Positions 1 through 11,871 of a stretch of DNA of 64,000 nt are shown one piece after another (position 1 is the stretch's first letter; each line of letters starts with the position of its first letter). The DNA is taken from the NCBI RefSeq assembly GCF_000499845.2, contig NC_023750.2, positions 11,026,653-11,090,652 on the forward strand. The letters run 5' to 3'. Below the pieces are notes generated by a model. That model did no database searches. It was given only the letters and a program-made list of their open reading frames with translations, and was not told where the DNA came from. The stretch is from Phaseolus vulgaris. Its lineage: Eukaryota; Streptophyta; Magnoliopsida; Fabales; Fabaceae. A program made the translations under genes and the position numbers.

Positions 1-897
1 TGTATAAAATCTATCTAACGTCTCTCATTATTTAATTATTTAATTTGGGGAGGAGTACAATTAAAAAAAATTTAGAGAATGGGGCTGTTGGATGTATAAA
101 AATAGTAACGTTGTTCAATGTTATATTTTCTTTTGGCTGAGAAAAGCAAGGTTAATTAAATGTGTGGAACTTAGTACTTTTAACATATGTGCATATATAT
201 TCTACTCAATCTAATAAAATCTTGACATTTTTGTGGACTAAATGACGTAGTTCAGTAAGAATTTGATGGCGCAATGAGATTTACCTTTTGTTAGATGGCT
301 TTATTAAAGGACCACTCCAACGAACATGTCTTCATATCTTGAGTTACGTTGATATCACTTTCCAACTTCAATATTCATTGCATAAAATGGATACGGGAGT
401 TAGTTAGAGCTAGGAATGGGACTGGCTCCGGTGTGAATTTCTCCATCTTTTCCCTTTTTATTTTCCAAGTAAAAATTTATCATATTCCCATATTTATCAC
501 CATCTATCATGGGCCAAAGAATTTTTTTATCAAACCCAAAATAATATTTTCCTATTGGACTCGAAATTACTAGAAGTCTTTGTTGAAATCGCCCTTAGGA
601 GAGCTAAATAAGAAAAAAAATAATAATGCCACATTCAAAACTTACGGAAATCAAAACTTACGGAAATCAAAACATGATATAGTAAGTAAGAATGGCAAAA
701 AATGGAATTTTCAATTTTTAAAATCTGTATAAGTAAAATAATGGAAATCTGATATGAAAAAGTAATAAAATATGAATTGACATAGAAATAAATTTAAATA
801 AATAAATTATAGTGGATCAGAATAATAAAAAATGGAGGAGTTTGATCAAACTAGACTTCTTTTCACCCTTATGGATTGCATTTGCATACAAACATCA
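1..897. other. AT-rich intergenic DNA, no gene seen
   Basis: Strongly A/T-rich sequence with short homopolymer tracts. A 74-codon open frame near 349-573 has no recognisable domain and looks like chance. I see no RNA gene or clear transposon end here. Confidence 0.6.
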
Positions 898-1160
898 TTT
901 GGTTAATTAACTCCTTGAGCAATTCTTTATGTTTCTTGTTGACATAATGCAGGAGACTTTATTAAAGTTTGTTTTATAGAAATAGGTGTATGGTTAATTA
1001 CATGTAGGCAAAAATGAACTGTTTAGGGTTTAGGGTTTTGGTTAATTAACTCCTTGAGCAATTCTTTATGTTTCTTGTTGACATAATGCAGGAGACTTTA
1101 TTAAAGTTTGTTCTATAGAAATAGGTGTATGGTTAATTACATGTAGGCAAAAATGAACTG
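898..1160. repeat. 124-bp tandem duplication with telomere-like linker
   Basis: Copies at 898-1021 and 1037-1160 are near identical; I see one mismatch, a T/C in the gtt(t/c)tataga segment. They are separated by 15 bp (1022-1036) made of two TTTAGGG heptamers, the Arabidopsis-type plant telomere unit, plus a T. The second copy ends about 15 bp before the tRNA-Gln gene. Confidence 0.9.
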
Positions 1161-1175
1161 TAATGAAAAAAAGGA

Positions 1176-1247
1176 AGGTCCCACCGGGATTCGAACCCAG
1201 GTCGCTGGATTCAAAGTCCAGAGTGCTAACCACTACACCATGGAACC
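1176..1247 (-). tRNA. tRNA-Gln (anticodon UUG)
   Basis: Read on the minus strand, this 72-nt segment folds as a standard cloverleaf. The acceptor 5' strand GGTTCCA pairs with the 3' strand ending GGGACCT. The D arm carries the A box (TGGTGTAGTGGTTAGCA). The anticodon stem CTGGA/TCCAG encloses the loop CTTTGAA with anticodon TTG, and the T arm contains GGTTCGAATCC (B box). No intron is present and CCA is not encoded, as expected for a eukaryotic nuclear gene. It decodes CAA glutamine codons. It is the only clear host gene in the window and appears intact. Confidence 0.96.
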
Positions 1248-1607
1248 AACTATGAACTCATAATTTTACCACGTTTTAAACTTTTAATTGTTATTTATTT
1301 ACCAACTTTTAATATTTCACGAACTGAATATTACAAGTACTTAGAAAGCTATACTAACACACACAAGTTACCAATATTAAACATGAAAACCCTTTTTAAA
1401 CCCATCCACCCACCCACCCTAGTGTGTTTCCATTCTTGAACATGAAAACCTTTTCTCAATTTATTTTTTATTTTCAAAAATTAAAATTACTAATTATTTT
1501 AAATTTTTTACACATATATCTAAGTTTCATTACCTTGAAAGGTACCATAACCATTAGACCATGGAAAGAATTATCTTGAAACTCAGTCCTTGTTGCTCTT
1601 TTATGTC
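1248..1607. other. AT-rich spacer
   Basis: Unremarkable A/T-rich DNA between the tRNA gene and the LINE insertion site. I see no coding or RNA feature. Confidence 0.5.
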
Positions 1608-1644
1608 ACATGGGAGGATGAGATGTTTAGGGTTTAGGGTTTAT

Positions 1645-3359
1645 GAGATGTTTAGGATTTTTCAAAAATGGGCTAGGGTTAGAGAAGTTTTCATATCCAG
1701 GCGCCTAAATAGATGGGGAAGAAGATTTGGCTTCGTGAAGTTTTACCAAGTTCCTGATGAGGGGAGGTTGGAGAAGCAGTTGGACCAAATCTTTATTGGT
1801 AACCAAAAGCTGTATGTAAACCTCCCAAAGTATAGGAGAGCAGAGGCCATACGTAAGGACGTCAAACTAAACTCCCCTAGCAAAGATAAATTGCGGGTTA
1901 ATAATGCCACTGGTAGGAGGAAGGAGAAGGAGGTGTGGCTGGAGAAAACAAGGTTTTCAGGGCGAAGGAGTCATAACATGAAGCATTCTTATGCTGAGAT
2001 GGTCCGCAAAACACCACAAGGTCTTTGGAATGGTCCTATCATTGAAACCACATCAAATGTTCTGGCTTGGTTGTCCTCTAGTGCTGTTGGGTGGATGTCC
2101 TCTAGGTTTACTTTTGACTCTATGTGTGAAGAGTTTATCAAAGGAGGAATGAGCAGGATCAAACTGAGGTATATGGGGGATAATCTAGTTCTTTTGACAC
2201 CTAAAAATGGAGAAAGAATGGAAGAAGTCATTGGGCCCAATAAAGAATGGTTTGTTTCCATCTTTGAGGACATAAAACCCTGTGTGGAGACGGAGACGGA
2301 GAAGGCAATGGGAACGGCGTAAAGCGGCGGAATGGGGTATCCGAGGAGGCAGAACAGAATCAGGTTTTCGCAGAGACAAAGTGGAACCTGTTTAAGCAAA
2401 AGGCAGAGAGTGATATGGGGTGTCAGAACAAAGGTGGCAGTCCAATCCCATATGGAGTAAAACGTGTACAGGGGGTATCTGAGGGAGGAACAGCTTTTTC
2501 TGCTACAAAACAAGTCAACGAAGCTTACGAAAACATAAAGTCTTCACTAGCAAACCTAATTGAAGGGGTCTAGGTCTTCAACTCTCTCCCATCTGGGCCT
2601 AAATTGGAAACGGCCCATGTAAAAAATAGTGGTGCGTTTAGAAGAAACGAAGTCCTTGAGGGCCCAATGGCTGGGAGCAAAGGGGTAACGAATGCAAGCA
2701 AAGAGGGAGGTGCTATGGCAGGGTCAGAAACAGGTTCGTCGGCACCGGTGCCCAATCCTTGCTCAAGGTCCGATGGGTACGAAGGCCATCAAGAAATGAC
2801 ACCACTGCAGGAAAACAAATATGATATTTATCCTTGTCGTGCTATCCGTAGCGGTAGTGAGGGTGAGGGCTCTTCGTCGGGAAGCTCTGAACCCCAATCT
2901 AACGGAGATATTATTTGGCGTAAGGAGGGAGATGAGGTAGGAGTGGTGAGGAGGAAGTCCTCTGCAGAGGAGGCATTAGCCCATACCGAGGTACCCACCA
3001 AAACTTTTCCGGAGTGTCGAAGGTTGTTGGAACTGCGAGAGCATGGGGCGGTAGCTGCTCAACCGAAATGGAGATCCAATGGTGGAATCGGGGCCCTGCA
3101 TCTTGGAGAAACCTCTCCATCCAGGTTAAGTCGCTGTTCTGTTGCGAAATCGGTGAATGATATTATACATTGTAATAATCGCTTGAAGATAGAAGAAAAT
3201 AAGGCTGAATCAGTTAGAATTTGGGATTTGGGTCACAATTTGGGGTTGCAATGCCCAGGGGATGAGGAAAGCATTGTTAGAGAGCTGGATCGTTTGGAGG
3301 CTAGGGATAACGAAGTGCAGAAGGTGTCTCGGGAGGGTAGTAGAAAAGGTATATCATGA
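1645..3359 (+). pseudogene. LINE ORF1 (RRM-containing RNA-binding protein), truncated and frameshifted
   Basis: ORF1 proteins of plant L1 elements coat the element RNA. The first recognisable residues (FQKWARVREVF, then RRFGFVKF) are the middle and RNP1-like part of an RRM, so the N-terminal strand of the domain is lost by the 5' truncation. Frame 1 stays open to a stop at 2322. The rest, rich in Gly, Ser and Glu, continues in another frame at 2604-3359, so at least one frameshift lies at 2320-2600. No zinc knuckle is evident. The stop at 3357-3359 overlaps the ATG of ORF2 at 3356 (ATGA). The RRM/LINE assignment is solid; the exact coding start cannot be placed. Confidence 0.8.
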
Positions 3360-6300
3360 TCCTTATTAATCTCAACATCAGGGGATTGGGGGGGGGGGGG
3401 GGGGGGGCGAAAGCACGGTATTTAAGTCACCTTGTGGCAAAGGAGGGGGCTGAAATACTTTGTCTGCAGGAGACTAAAGTAGCAACTCTAACAGATGCCA
3501 AATGTTTTTCTTTATGGGGTGACAGTAACATTGGTTGGATTCATAATGAAGGGATTAATGGGGCAGGTAGTATTGTAACAATGTGGCACAAAGATGCCTT
3601 CTCTGTTGGCAGTCAGGTTATAGGAACTGGTTTCATCGCTGTTATGGGTCAACACTTAAAAACGAACAGTCAATGCATAGTTGTCAACGTCTATGGTCCA
3701 TGTAACCAGAATGAGAAGGTGGTGTTGTGGGACGCCCTCACGACTCTCAAGCAGCAACATCAGAATACGGCTTGGTGTTTCTGTGGAGATTTCAATGCCG
3801 TAAGGAGTGTTGATGAAAGGAAAGGGGTCAGAGGTTGTTCCGGGCAAAGGAAGGAGATCGACATCTTCAACGGTTTCATTGAGAATAATGGATTGTTAGA
3901 CATTCCCTTTGTCGGAAAAAAGTATACATGGTTCAAGTCAAATGGTACAGCTAAGAGCAGGTTGGATCGAATCTTGGTGTCTGAAGAGTGGCTTCAATTA
4001 TGGCCAGCCTCTAAACAGTATGTGCAGCCGAGAACGGTCTCGGACCATTGTGCATTGGTGGTGAAATCGTTAGATAAAGATTAGGGCCCTAAACCATTTA
4101 GATCCTTTGATGCATGGTTCTTGGAGCCGAATTTTTTGAAGATGGTAAATGATAAGTGGAATTCATACAAGGTACAAGGTAATAGTATATCCAATCTCAA
4201 GGATAAGTTGAAGCTTTTGAAGTCGGACCTTAAAGTGTGGAGTAGAAATACCTATGGCTGTTTGGAATCTAATAAGAAGCGTATTATGGAGGAGATTGAG
4301 GAGTTGGATGGCAAAGATAATAATGATGCTCTTACAGGAGAAGGGAATATGAGACGGCTGGAACTACTCAGTCAGTTGGAATTGGTTGATAAGAAGATAG
4401 ACTCTTTGTACAGACAAAAAGCAAGAGTTAATTGGCTCAAATATGGGGACATTAACTCTAAGTTCTATCACTCGACAGTTAGATGGAAAAGACTAAGGAA
4501 CGAGGCGAAAGGGGTAGAAGTTGACTCTCAATGGAGTGAGGAGTCGGAAGTTGTCCGCAGGGAGGCAAAGTTGCTTTTTGAAAACAGATTCAAAGCTACA
4601 TATGACTATGGTGTTAATATGGGTTCGGTGGACTTTAAAACTTTAATCGTTGAGGTTAGTAGGAATATGATAGCTTGTTTCTCTGAGGAAGAAGTGAAGG
4701 AAGTTGTATGGCAGTGTGGAGGGGCAAAGAGTCCGGGTCCGGATGGTTTCAACTTTAACTTCATTAAGAACTGCTGGGACGTCATGAAATTTGACATTAT
4801 GGAAGCTATGCACTCTTTCCATGCTTCAGGGTCACTACCAAGGGGATGTAATGCGTCCTTCATTGCTCTTGTGCCCAAGGTAAGGGACCTCTCATCACTC
4901 GAACAGTTCAGGCCTATATCTCTAGTTGGGGCAATTTATAAGATTATCACTAAGGTTTTGTCCTGTCGTATGAAGAGAGTTTTGCCTATGATCATAGATG
5001 AGTGCTAGTCAGCCTTCCTCAGTAACAGAGGCCTCATGGATAGTGTGGTTACAACAAATGAGGTACTTGAGGGGATTAGGAGGAACCGGAGGGGCGGGGT
5101 GTGTTTTAAAGTGGACTTTGAAAAGGCGTACGACTCCGTTAGGTGGAGCTTCCTGTTTGACATGCTCGGGAGGATGGGGTTCCACGTCAAGTGGATTGAG
5201 TGGATCAAAGGGTGTTTGGTGTCGTCGTCCGTATCGGTTTTGGTAAACGGGAGCCCTACGGAGGAATTTAAACCAACTAGGGGGTTGAGACAGGGTGACC
5301 CCTTAGCTCCTTTCTTGTTCTTAGTGGTAGCCGAGGGACTATCTGGGCTGGTAAGACAAGCGTTGAGGAAAGAGGTTTTACGGGGTGTAAAGGTAGGTAG
5401 AAGTGAAATTGAGTGTTGTCTCCTACAGTTTGCAGATGATAAACTTTTTTCTGTGAAGATACGTTCAACAATATTTTTGCTATAAAGGCTATCCTACGAT
5501 GCTATGAGATTGTGTCAGGTTTGAAAGTTAACTTTCATAAGTCGAAGGTGGCTGGTGTTAACATTGATGACTATGCCATATCCACCTATGCGAAGACGTT
5601 AAATTGTAATTCTATGCGGATACCATTTCAATACCTGGGGGTAGAAGTGGGTGGAAATTCGAGGAAGAAGCAATTCTGGGACCCGGTTGTAAAGAAATTA
5701 CAAGCTAGATTAACCACTTAAGTCAGTTTTCACATCTATTCCTTTGTTCTACTTATCCATTTTCAGAGCTTCAATAGCAGTGTGCAATAAAATCAGTAGT
5801 ATTCAAAGGCAATTTCTCTGGGCATGGGGAAAGGAGAACAAAGCGATCTCTTGGGTAAGTTGGGAGAACGTTTGTAAGCCATGTGAGGAAGGCGGGTTGG
5901 GGGTCAAAGAGGTCAAGAATTTTAATTCTGCTCTCTTGGCCAAGTGGAAATGGCGGATCATGAGTGATGCAGGTAGAAAATGGAAAGAAATTCTTATTTC
6001 TAAGTATGGCCCCGAAACTGCTAGAAGTCAGGTAGGGTTGAAATACCAATCGTGGTGGTGGAGGGATCTAACAAAAGTGTGTGGTGAAGGGGACCAACAA
6101 GAAGGATGGTTTTGTAAAGCCATAGGGTGGAAAATTGGCGATGGGAGTATTATTAGGCTGTGGGAGGACGTGTGGTTAAAAAACAGTAGTCTAAAATCCA
6201 TGTTCCCTAGATTATACTCCTTGTCCAATGATCAAGGCAAGACGGTGGGAGAGGTAGGAATATGGGAGGAAGGAAGGTGGAGGTTTAAGCCTAATTGGAG

Positions 6301-7006
6301 AAGGGAGAGGTTTGAATGGGAAGCAAGAATGGAGGAAGAGCTGATGTCAATACTGGATACGGGTAACATATGTCAGGAAACCCAGGACCGCCTAGTCTGG
6401 AAGGAGGATCCTAAAGGGGCTTTCTCGGTTAAGTCTGCTTACCAAATCTTGACGCAACAAACAGCTTATGTTCCTGTGGATAGTATTTACCGTGCTTTAT
6501 GGCAAGCGAAAGCTATGCCTAAAGCGCTCATCACTGCTTGGAGAGTCATACTTGATAGACTCCCAACCACTGCCAATCTTATTAGGAGAGGAGTTCCAGT
6601 GGTTTCGCCGGTTTGTGTCATGTGTAATCAATTACAAGAAACTTCCCAACACCTATTCTTAGATTGCGTGGTCGCACAAAGAGTATGGTATGGCTGTTAC
6701 CGCTGGATTGGTATTGTGGGGGCTCAAAGCAACGAAATCAGGAATCACTTGGAAAACTTCTACCTAATCCATCTATCTAATAAGCAAAACCAGGTGTGGA
6801 GAGGAGTTTGGGTGGTGATCATTAGGAGCATCTGGGAGCAGCGAAACCAGGTTGTTTTTAAAGGTGGGGTTCCGGACGCGAAAGAAATCCTTCAAAAAGC
6901 CCAGCTGCTATCCTGGTTGTGGTTAAAATACAAGGCAACCGGTTTTGTATATGCTTTTTCAGATTGGATCTTGAATCCCAATCAGTGCTTTCCTGCAGCT
7001 CTTTAA
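3356..7006 (+). pseudogene. LINE ORF2: AP-type endonuclease, reverse transcriptase, zf-RVT domain; interrupted
   Basis: ORF2 makes the nick and copies element RNA at the target. The endonuclease comes first (about 3356-4084): an N-terminal NIRGLGG motif, LQETK, CGDFNAV, and SDHCALV at its end. RT follows (about 4700-5480) with SPGPDGF, FRPISLVG, DFEKAYDSV, GLRQGDPLAP and the catalytic FADD box. A typical plant-LINE zf-RVT domain (about 6360-6720) closes it with KGAFSVKSAY, WRVILDRLPT, CVMC and H/C residues. Breaks are in-frame TAG codons at about 4082 and 5006, one frameshift just after FADD near 5440-5450 in a T-run, and another near 5720-5745. A run of 20 G at 3388-3407 lies in the endonuclease N terminus. 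No RNase H domain was recognised. Confidence 0.87.
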
Positions 7007-8287
7007 CAAAGTACAATTGTATAACTTGAAAGGGTGATGGCATGCTAGTGGAAGCTTATGTATTCATCTGGTGGAACAACACATCTACAAAGGACATAGG
7101 AGTACATGGCTAGGTATATTGTCTTAAGAAAGCAAACCAGAGGCAAAAGTACGAGCGGTTTTTAGCAGTTGATGAGGAGGAGGCATAAGAATTAAGATGA
7201 CAGGTGCGGTTTAGCTGCAGAAGTGGGTTCGGTTTGTGCAGGTCCTTGGCTAGTTCGTGTGTAGATGTGGCAGGGTGTGAGACTAAGCACTTGCACCAAG
7301 TAATCTCAGGAGTTTGGGTACTTTTCTGCTAGAAGATGCTTTCCTGAGATGGGCAGGTGGGCTAGACGGTCTGGTGGGGAGCTGGTGAGGAAGGTCACAG
7401 TTCAAGAAATAGAGGCTGTTGCACGGAAATTTTGTTGTTGCTGGAAATATTAACAAGTGTTATCATGTAGGACAAGTTTAACACTCTCCAGTTTGGTCCG
7501 TTGGTCTCTTGGATGCAATGGAGTCTGTCATGGTTGTAGGGTTAATGTATTGGGGGTAAAAATTTGGTTACGTTACTCTTCATCTATGGTAACAGTATAG
7601 CGGTTGGGGAAAATGGCTTGCCAAAGGGAAACATGTTGAAGCTGTGGTTACCGATGGAGCAACAGGAAAACTCTACAAAACAGTAGCAAGAAAAAATAGT
7701 GTTGGCTAACTTTATTTGTAGTTTTGCAGGTACAGTTTCTATCTAAATATACAAGAAAGTAGAATGAAAATTGAAGGCGCTATGACCGTATTGCAACTGC
7801 CAAGGATCAATAAATCTGGAGATCTTTAAGTGGTTGCCACGTGTGCTGAGGAGGGTGCAAACACCTAGTAGGTGGAGCTAGCTATGGTGAACACGTAAGA
7901 AGAGGCTTGGCTGGAACGGATGAAGGAAAGCTCAATGGGCTGGGTTGTGTTACACTGCTGGGCACAATTCTTTCTACGGGGAATGTGAAGCTGTATTAAT
8001 TACCCTCATTTTTTTTGGAATGGTGTACCCCACTCATGAACTATGCAGGTGTTTCATTGATTATTTGTTTCTTTGGACCTTTAGCATTGTTAGTCTGAGG
8101 CCCAATAGCAAGGCTTCTCCATCATGTAGGTTTAGCTTTGGGGTTGGGGGAATTACTAGTACAACTCTGTTTTCTTCTCTGATGTGTTGCTGAACATCTA
8201 TACTAAGTTTAGATCTGTAAAAGGGTTGGGACACCCCTTAAGTGTCCCCTCTTATTTTATTAATTCATTGTTGTTCAAAAAAAAAAA
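7007..8287 (+). other. LINE 3' untranslated region
   Basis: About 1.27 kb follow the ORF2 stop with no sustained reading frame, ending in a stem-loop and a 12-A tail. Its extent to 8287 is supported by the TSD at 8288-8298. Confidence 0.7.
8228..8248 (+). promoter_or_regulatory. 3'-terminal LINE stem-loop
   Basis: GGGACAC (8228-8234) pairs perfectly with GTGTCCC (8242-8248) across a 7-nt loop, 28 bases before the poly(A) tail. Some plant LINEs use such a 3' stem-loop for template recognition by their RT; here that role is inferred from position and shape. Confidence 0.65.
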
Positions 8288-8298
8288 ACATGGGAGGA

Positions 8299-9263
8299 GC
8301 TGTTTCATCAACAAAGTCAATAAAATTAAAATTCAATAACAGGCGAGAATAGTTACATTTGGCAGCAAAATTAAATCATGAATACATCATTCAAACACTA
8401 ATTTCTCTCAATCTTTAGGATTAATAAATAATGGACTGAGAGATTTAAAATTTTTTGAAAAGTGAACTTTTTTCAAGAAACAAATCACCGCTGGGAGGAA
8501 AGTAAAGGAGTGATAAAAATGCAAAGAAATTAACTAATTGAACGAAATATATATGATTGCCCGAGTTTTATTTTAAAAAATTGTTTTTAGAATATAAAAA
8601 TAATATAAACTTATCTATAAATACTTCTAAAAAGTATAAATAAAAAAATAAATAATCTTTTTATAAGTTAATATTCAAAATTTGCTTAACTATAAACTAA
8701 TTTTAACTTAAAGGTCACATTAGGAGTTGTTTCGGTTAGTTTTGGTTCCATCAGTTTCATCAAATTCTTCTTCCACCTTCATACTTTCTACATCTAACCT
8801 TTTAAAATTTTTAAATAATCCTAAATGAAACATAACTTCACATTTTCAAATAATCTCAATTGCACCCCACATCTTCCAGTTGGATACCTTCGTTCAAGTC
8901 GCAACACTTTCATTCTTCTTCGTCCACAACGTGTGAGAGATTAATTTCATCATTTGAGCGTGTGTGAGAGAGTTGACAAGAAGATTCATTGTTTTCAACG
9001 TTCTCCAGTGCGAAGATAATTTTTTGTTAGATTTGTACTCCATTTTTGTATTTCATTGGTTTTTTTTCCTGGGTTCTTCATTTCCAAAACAATGAAAAAA
9101 AAAAACAATCAAAAACACAATCATCACTAGTAAAAAATCCCATAAACATACTGTAACCACCAATGTTGAACACCAACCACCACCAATCATCACAAACAAT
9201 CACCACCCCTTGAAAATGAAGAAGGCACCACAATTTCCACCATACTTGATGGTGTTGCCTTCA
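8299..9263. other. AT-rich intergenic DNA
   Basis: No convincing coding sequence, RNA gene or repeat boundary. Some C/A-rich short direct repeats (accaccaccaat type) lie near 9150-9210. Confidence 0.45.
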
Positions 9264-9960
9264 TGACCGATTGGAGTCCTTGAATTGTTGAGATGATTGG
9301 CGGAAGCTAATGGAAGGAATGGAACAAGGATGGCTCCAATGGAGCTATGATTTCCTTGAAGGTGCATGAGAGGTAGGGAAAGTGAATGGTTGGGCCATAT
9401 CACTTGGAGAGGGGAAGGAGAAGAAGACCAAGATGTCTATCTTAGAGAGTTTAAACAAGGGAGTGAGAAAGCTTGCAAACTTGGCAACAATTCAATCATA
9501 TATTGATCTTAGTAATTCATGAGCCAAACACCTCAATTTATAGGAGAAAGGGCTAAACATTTTGGAGCCAATATTTGAAAATTTAAAATAAAAATTTCCA
9601 ATGAGAAGGTGCCATGTCGAGTTATGCTTTCCATGTTGAGCTCACACCTTCCATGCTAAATCCTCTCCACTCTTAGGCTACCATGTGAACATCCATGTGC
9701 TCCATGCCAAGATAATTTTTGTCCTCTAATATACCCTAGAAATTTTAGGGTTACATTGGGCACAAAGAAGCCCAATTGTTACCCCAACTAGTCACTTTTA
9801 ACCCTAACTAGACTTATTTTACTATTGGACAAAATACAAGCCCAAAAACCTATGCTACTTGGCCCAAATATTTAGTCCAAATATTTTATGCTACTAGGCC
9901 CAATACATGGACATGAAATCCTAAACAACTTTATACAATTTATTTAAGCTAAAGCTTGAC
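9264..9960 (-). mobile_element. LTR (probable solo LTR) of the same gypsy family as 25893-26600, right end approximate
   Basis: Read on the minus strand, this stretch parallels the LTR at 25893-26600. It shows a TATA-like AT-rich block before a 'gaggtgtttggctcatg' type leader, then CTCATGCACCTTCAAG, then AGCTTCCGC, and an end like CAATCGGTCA against CAAATCGATCA. The left (minus-strand 3') boundary at 9264 is set by that comparison. I could not find a matching TSD, so the right boundary is uncertain. Confidence 0.5.
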
Positions 9961-10285
9961 CTAAAAATAATGTTTACTAGTTAGCAAAAACTCAGTCTTC
10001 TTGTGTTCTTCTGACGAAATCTCTAGTTTATGTTCTGATGACTTGGACGTCTTCTTGGATATGATTGTACAATCCTTCACCGTAGGGTTTCTAGGGGCCA
10101 TTCACTGTGGGTCGTTGGATCGAGGAAGATCCAACGATTGAGATGAGAGAGACGTTCACCGTTTCTCTCTCTTCTGAAGCTATAAATAGTGGTCCCCCAC
10201 CACTCAGCATCACTAGTTATTCGCTCCGACTTTCAAAACCTAATCATTCTGACGAGGTGTTTCCCTTCATTCCTAGAGGTTAGTC
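9961..10285 (+). promoter_or_regulatory. Promoter and leader region of the Tat-C antisense gene
   Basis: A TATA box (TATAAATAG, 10181-10189) lies about 100 bp before the ATG at 10286. Upstream are the near-palindromic ATCCAACGAT area and pyrimidine-rich leader segments. This fits an independent polymerase II promoter for the plus-strand gene inside the Tat element (inference). The Tat-C left LTR was not identified; it may be lost or hidden near 9960-10060. Confidence 0.5.
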
Positions 10286-11211
10286 ATGTCTTCCCCTAGC
10301 TCTTCGTCTTCTTCTTTATCCTTTTCTTCATCCCCCTCTCTCTCCGGTTCCTCCATGACTTCGCCTTTGTCGGTCAAGGAAATTCAAACATTGCCCCCCG
10401 TGGAGACTTCAGTGAGGGTTGATGATGATCTGGAAGGTGCTGCCGATCAGTCGAACCTCGTTGGAGGTAATCCCATTGCTCAAGATATAACTGGGGTGAT
10501 CCCAAGGTGGTTGGGTTCACCTCTGTGTTAAGGGATTCATCTTCAATTTCTTTCTTTGTAGATAAGCACACTATTTTGAAGCCGGATACCGATGATGGTA
10601 TCCTAGTTATCGATTATTGTCATCCGGCTGATACAATCTGTATCGGTCAGTCTCTTTCAAAAACCCTTTTTTTCTTTGTTTACTCTTGTCTTTTATTGGA
10701 TTTACACGATGCACTTCCTTTTGACGACTTCATCATAGGTGTCCTTCGGGCACTCAATGTTGCTCCCTCCCAACTTCACCCAAACACTTGGGCTTCTCTC
10801 TAAACCTTCCGCCTTATTTGTGACATGTTTCACCTTTTCCCAACCCCTTCCACCTTTCTGCACCACTATACCTCCCACCCGACTGACCCTGTTAGTTGGC
10901 TATCAATCATCAACTGATCGGGTAACATTCTTTTTGACCCTTATACCACTTCATACAAGAACTTTAAGGGGTTGTTTTTAAATTCTTCATTGAGCGCAAG
11001 GGTGAGAGGCTTTTCTTTGATGAGAACGACCGATCCAAGTTTCCTTTATATTGGACCAAGACCACCACTCGGTTCAAGCAGTGGCCTCGTACAACCTCGA
11101 GTGCCAATGGGCTAGAGGTTTATTCTTTGTTTGATAGCCTCCCTCGAAGGATCCCCACACGGAAACTGTTAAATGTGTATAAGTTGTCCCAGCGATTGAC
11201 GGATTTTCATG

Positions 11212-11280
11212 GTATGTTCATATTGTTTTCTGCCTCAGTCGGTTTAAGTCATTGACTTACATATCTCTTTTTTGGTGTAG
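11212..11280 (+). other. Intron in Tat-C antisense gene
   Basis: 69 bp: donor ATG|GTATGT, pyrimidine-rich 3' part (atctcttttttggtgtag) and acceptor TGTAG|GA. It lies at the position equivalent to the intron at 44530-44737 in Tat-A. Confidence 0.75.
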
Positions 11281-11871
11281 GAATTATGACACAAGAAGCT
11301 CCTCAGTCGGGTGGTGTTCTAGTCACCTTCCGCGCGAAGACCCTTGGTAAAGCCAAGGGTAGCTTGGAGATGGTTGCAGGTGGAAACCCTTCTACCACCA
11401 GGGTGTCCGGTCCCTCATCTTCCCCTACTGATGGGGGTATAAAAAGGAAAAGAAGGGACACTGTCTTCACCACTCGGTCACCACATGGCACGCTGAGGCG
11501 ACCTTCACCCCCCTTTCCAATTCGGCTTGAGACTCCATCGCTGGTCAAACCTACTGTCGCTACCACTGCTCCCTTAACACTGCTTGGAGGAAATATCTCA
11601 TTCTACAGGGGCGTCCAGGTAGGATTGACACCAACCAATGAGAATCTTCTATCCTCTGTCCTCGAGGAGGAACTGGTCTCAGTTGGTATCGAGATGCAGT
11701 CCCGGGGGCTCATGTTGACGAGGCTGGCAGTCGATATTCACAATTGGAAAGTGGAAGAAATCTCTGGGTTGGAGCATGAGTTGGCCGAGGCCTCAAACTC
11801 TCTTAAGTCGTCACTAGAAGCGGTGTCGGCCTTGTTGAAGATGGATGAAGCTTCTTCTCAGCAACTCTTAG

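Larger units (their letters stand above)
1608..8298 (+). mobile_element. 5'-truncated L1-type LINE (non-LTR retrotransposon) with target-site duplication
   Basis: The 11-bp sequence acatgggagga occurs at 1608-1618 and again at 8288-8298, directly after a 12-A tail (8277-8288). These are the TSD and poly(A) expected of target-primed reverse transcription. The body has two open frames in the plant L1 order: ORF1 with a partial RNA-recognition motif, then ORF2 with endonuclease, reverse transcriptase and a C-terminal zinc-binding domain. The 5' end starts inside the ORF1 RRM, so the copy is truncated and lacks its promoter. In-frame stops and frameshifts make it inactive. Confidence 0.88.

Noticed and set aside
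349..573. Open frame of 74 codons in the AT-rich left end
   Set aside because: No domain, no codon bias visible, and no promoter or conservation evidence; likely chance.
1989..2513. Minus-strand open frame opposite LINE ORF1
   Set aside because: A shadow of the genuine plus-strand ORF1 with no recognisable domain.
7945..8193. Small open frame in the LINE 3' UTR
   Set aside because: No similarity to LINE proteins and inside the 3' UTR; likely chance.
10021..10140. Region before the Tat-C antisense gene considered as a Tat LTR
   Set aside because: No TG...CA boundary, no polypurine tract and no clear match to the other Tat LTRs.
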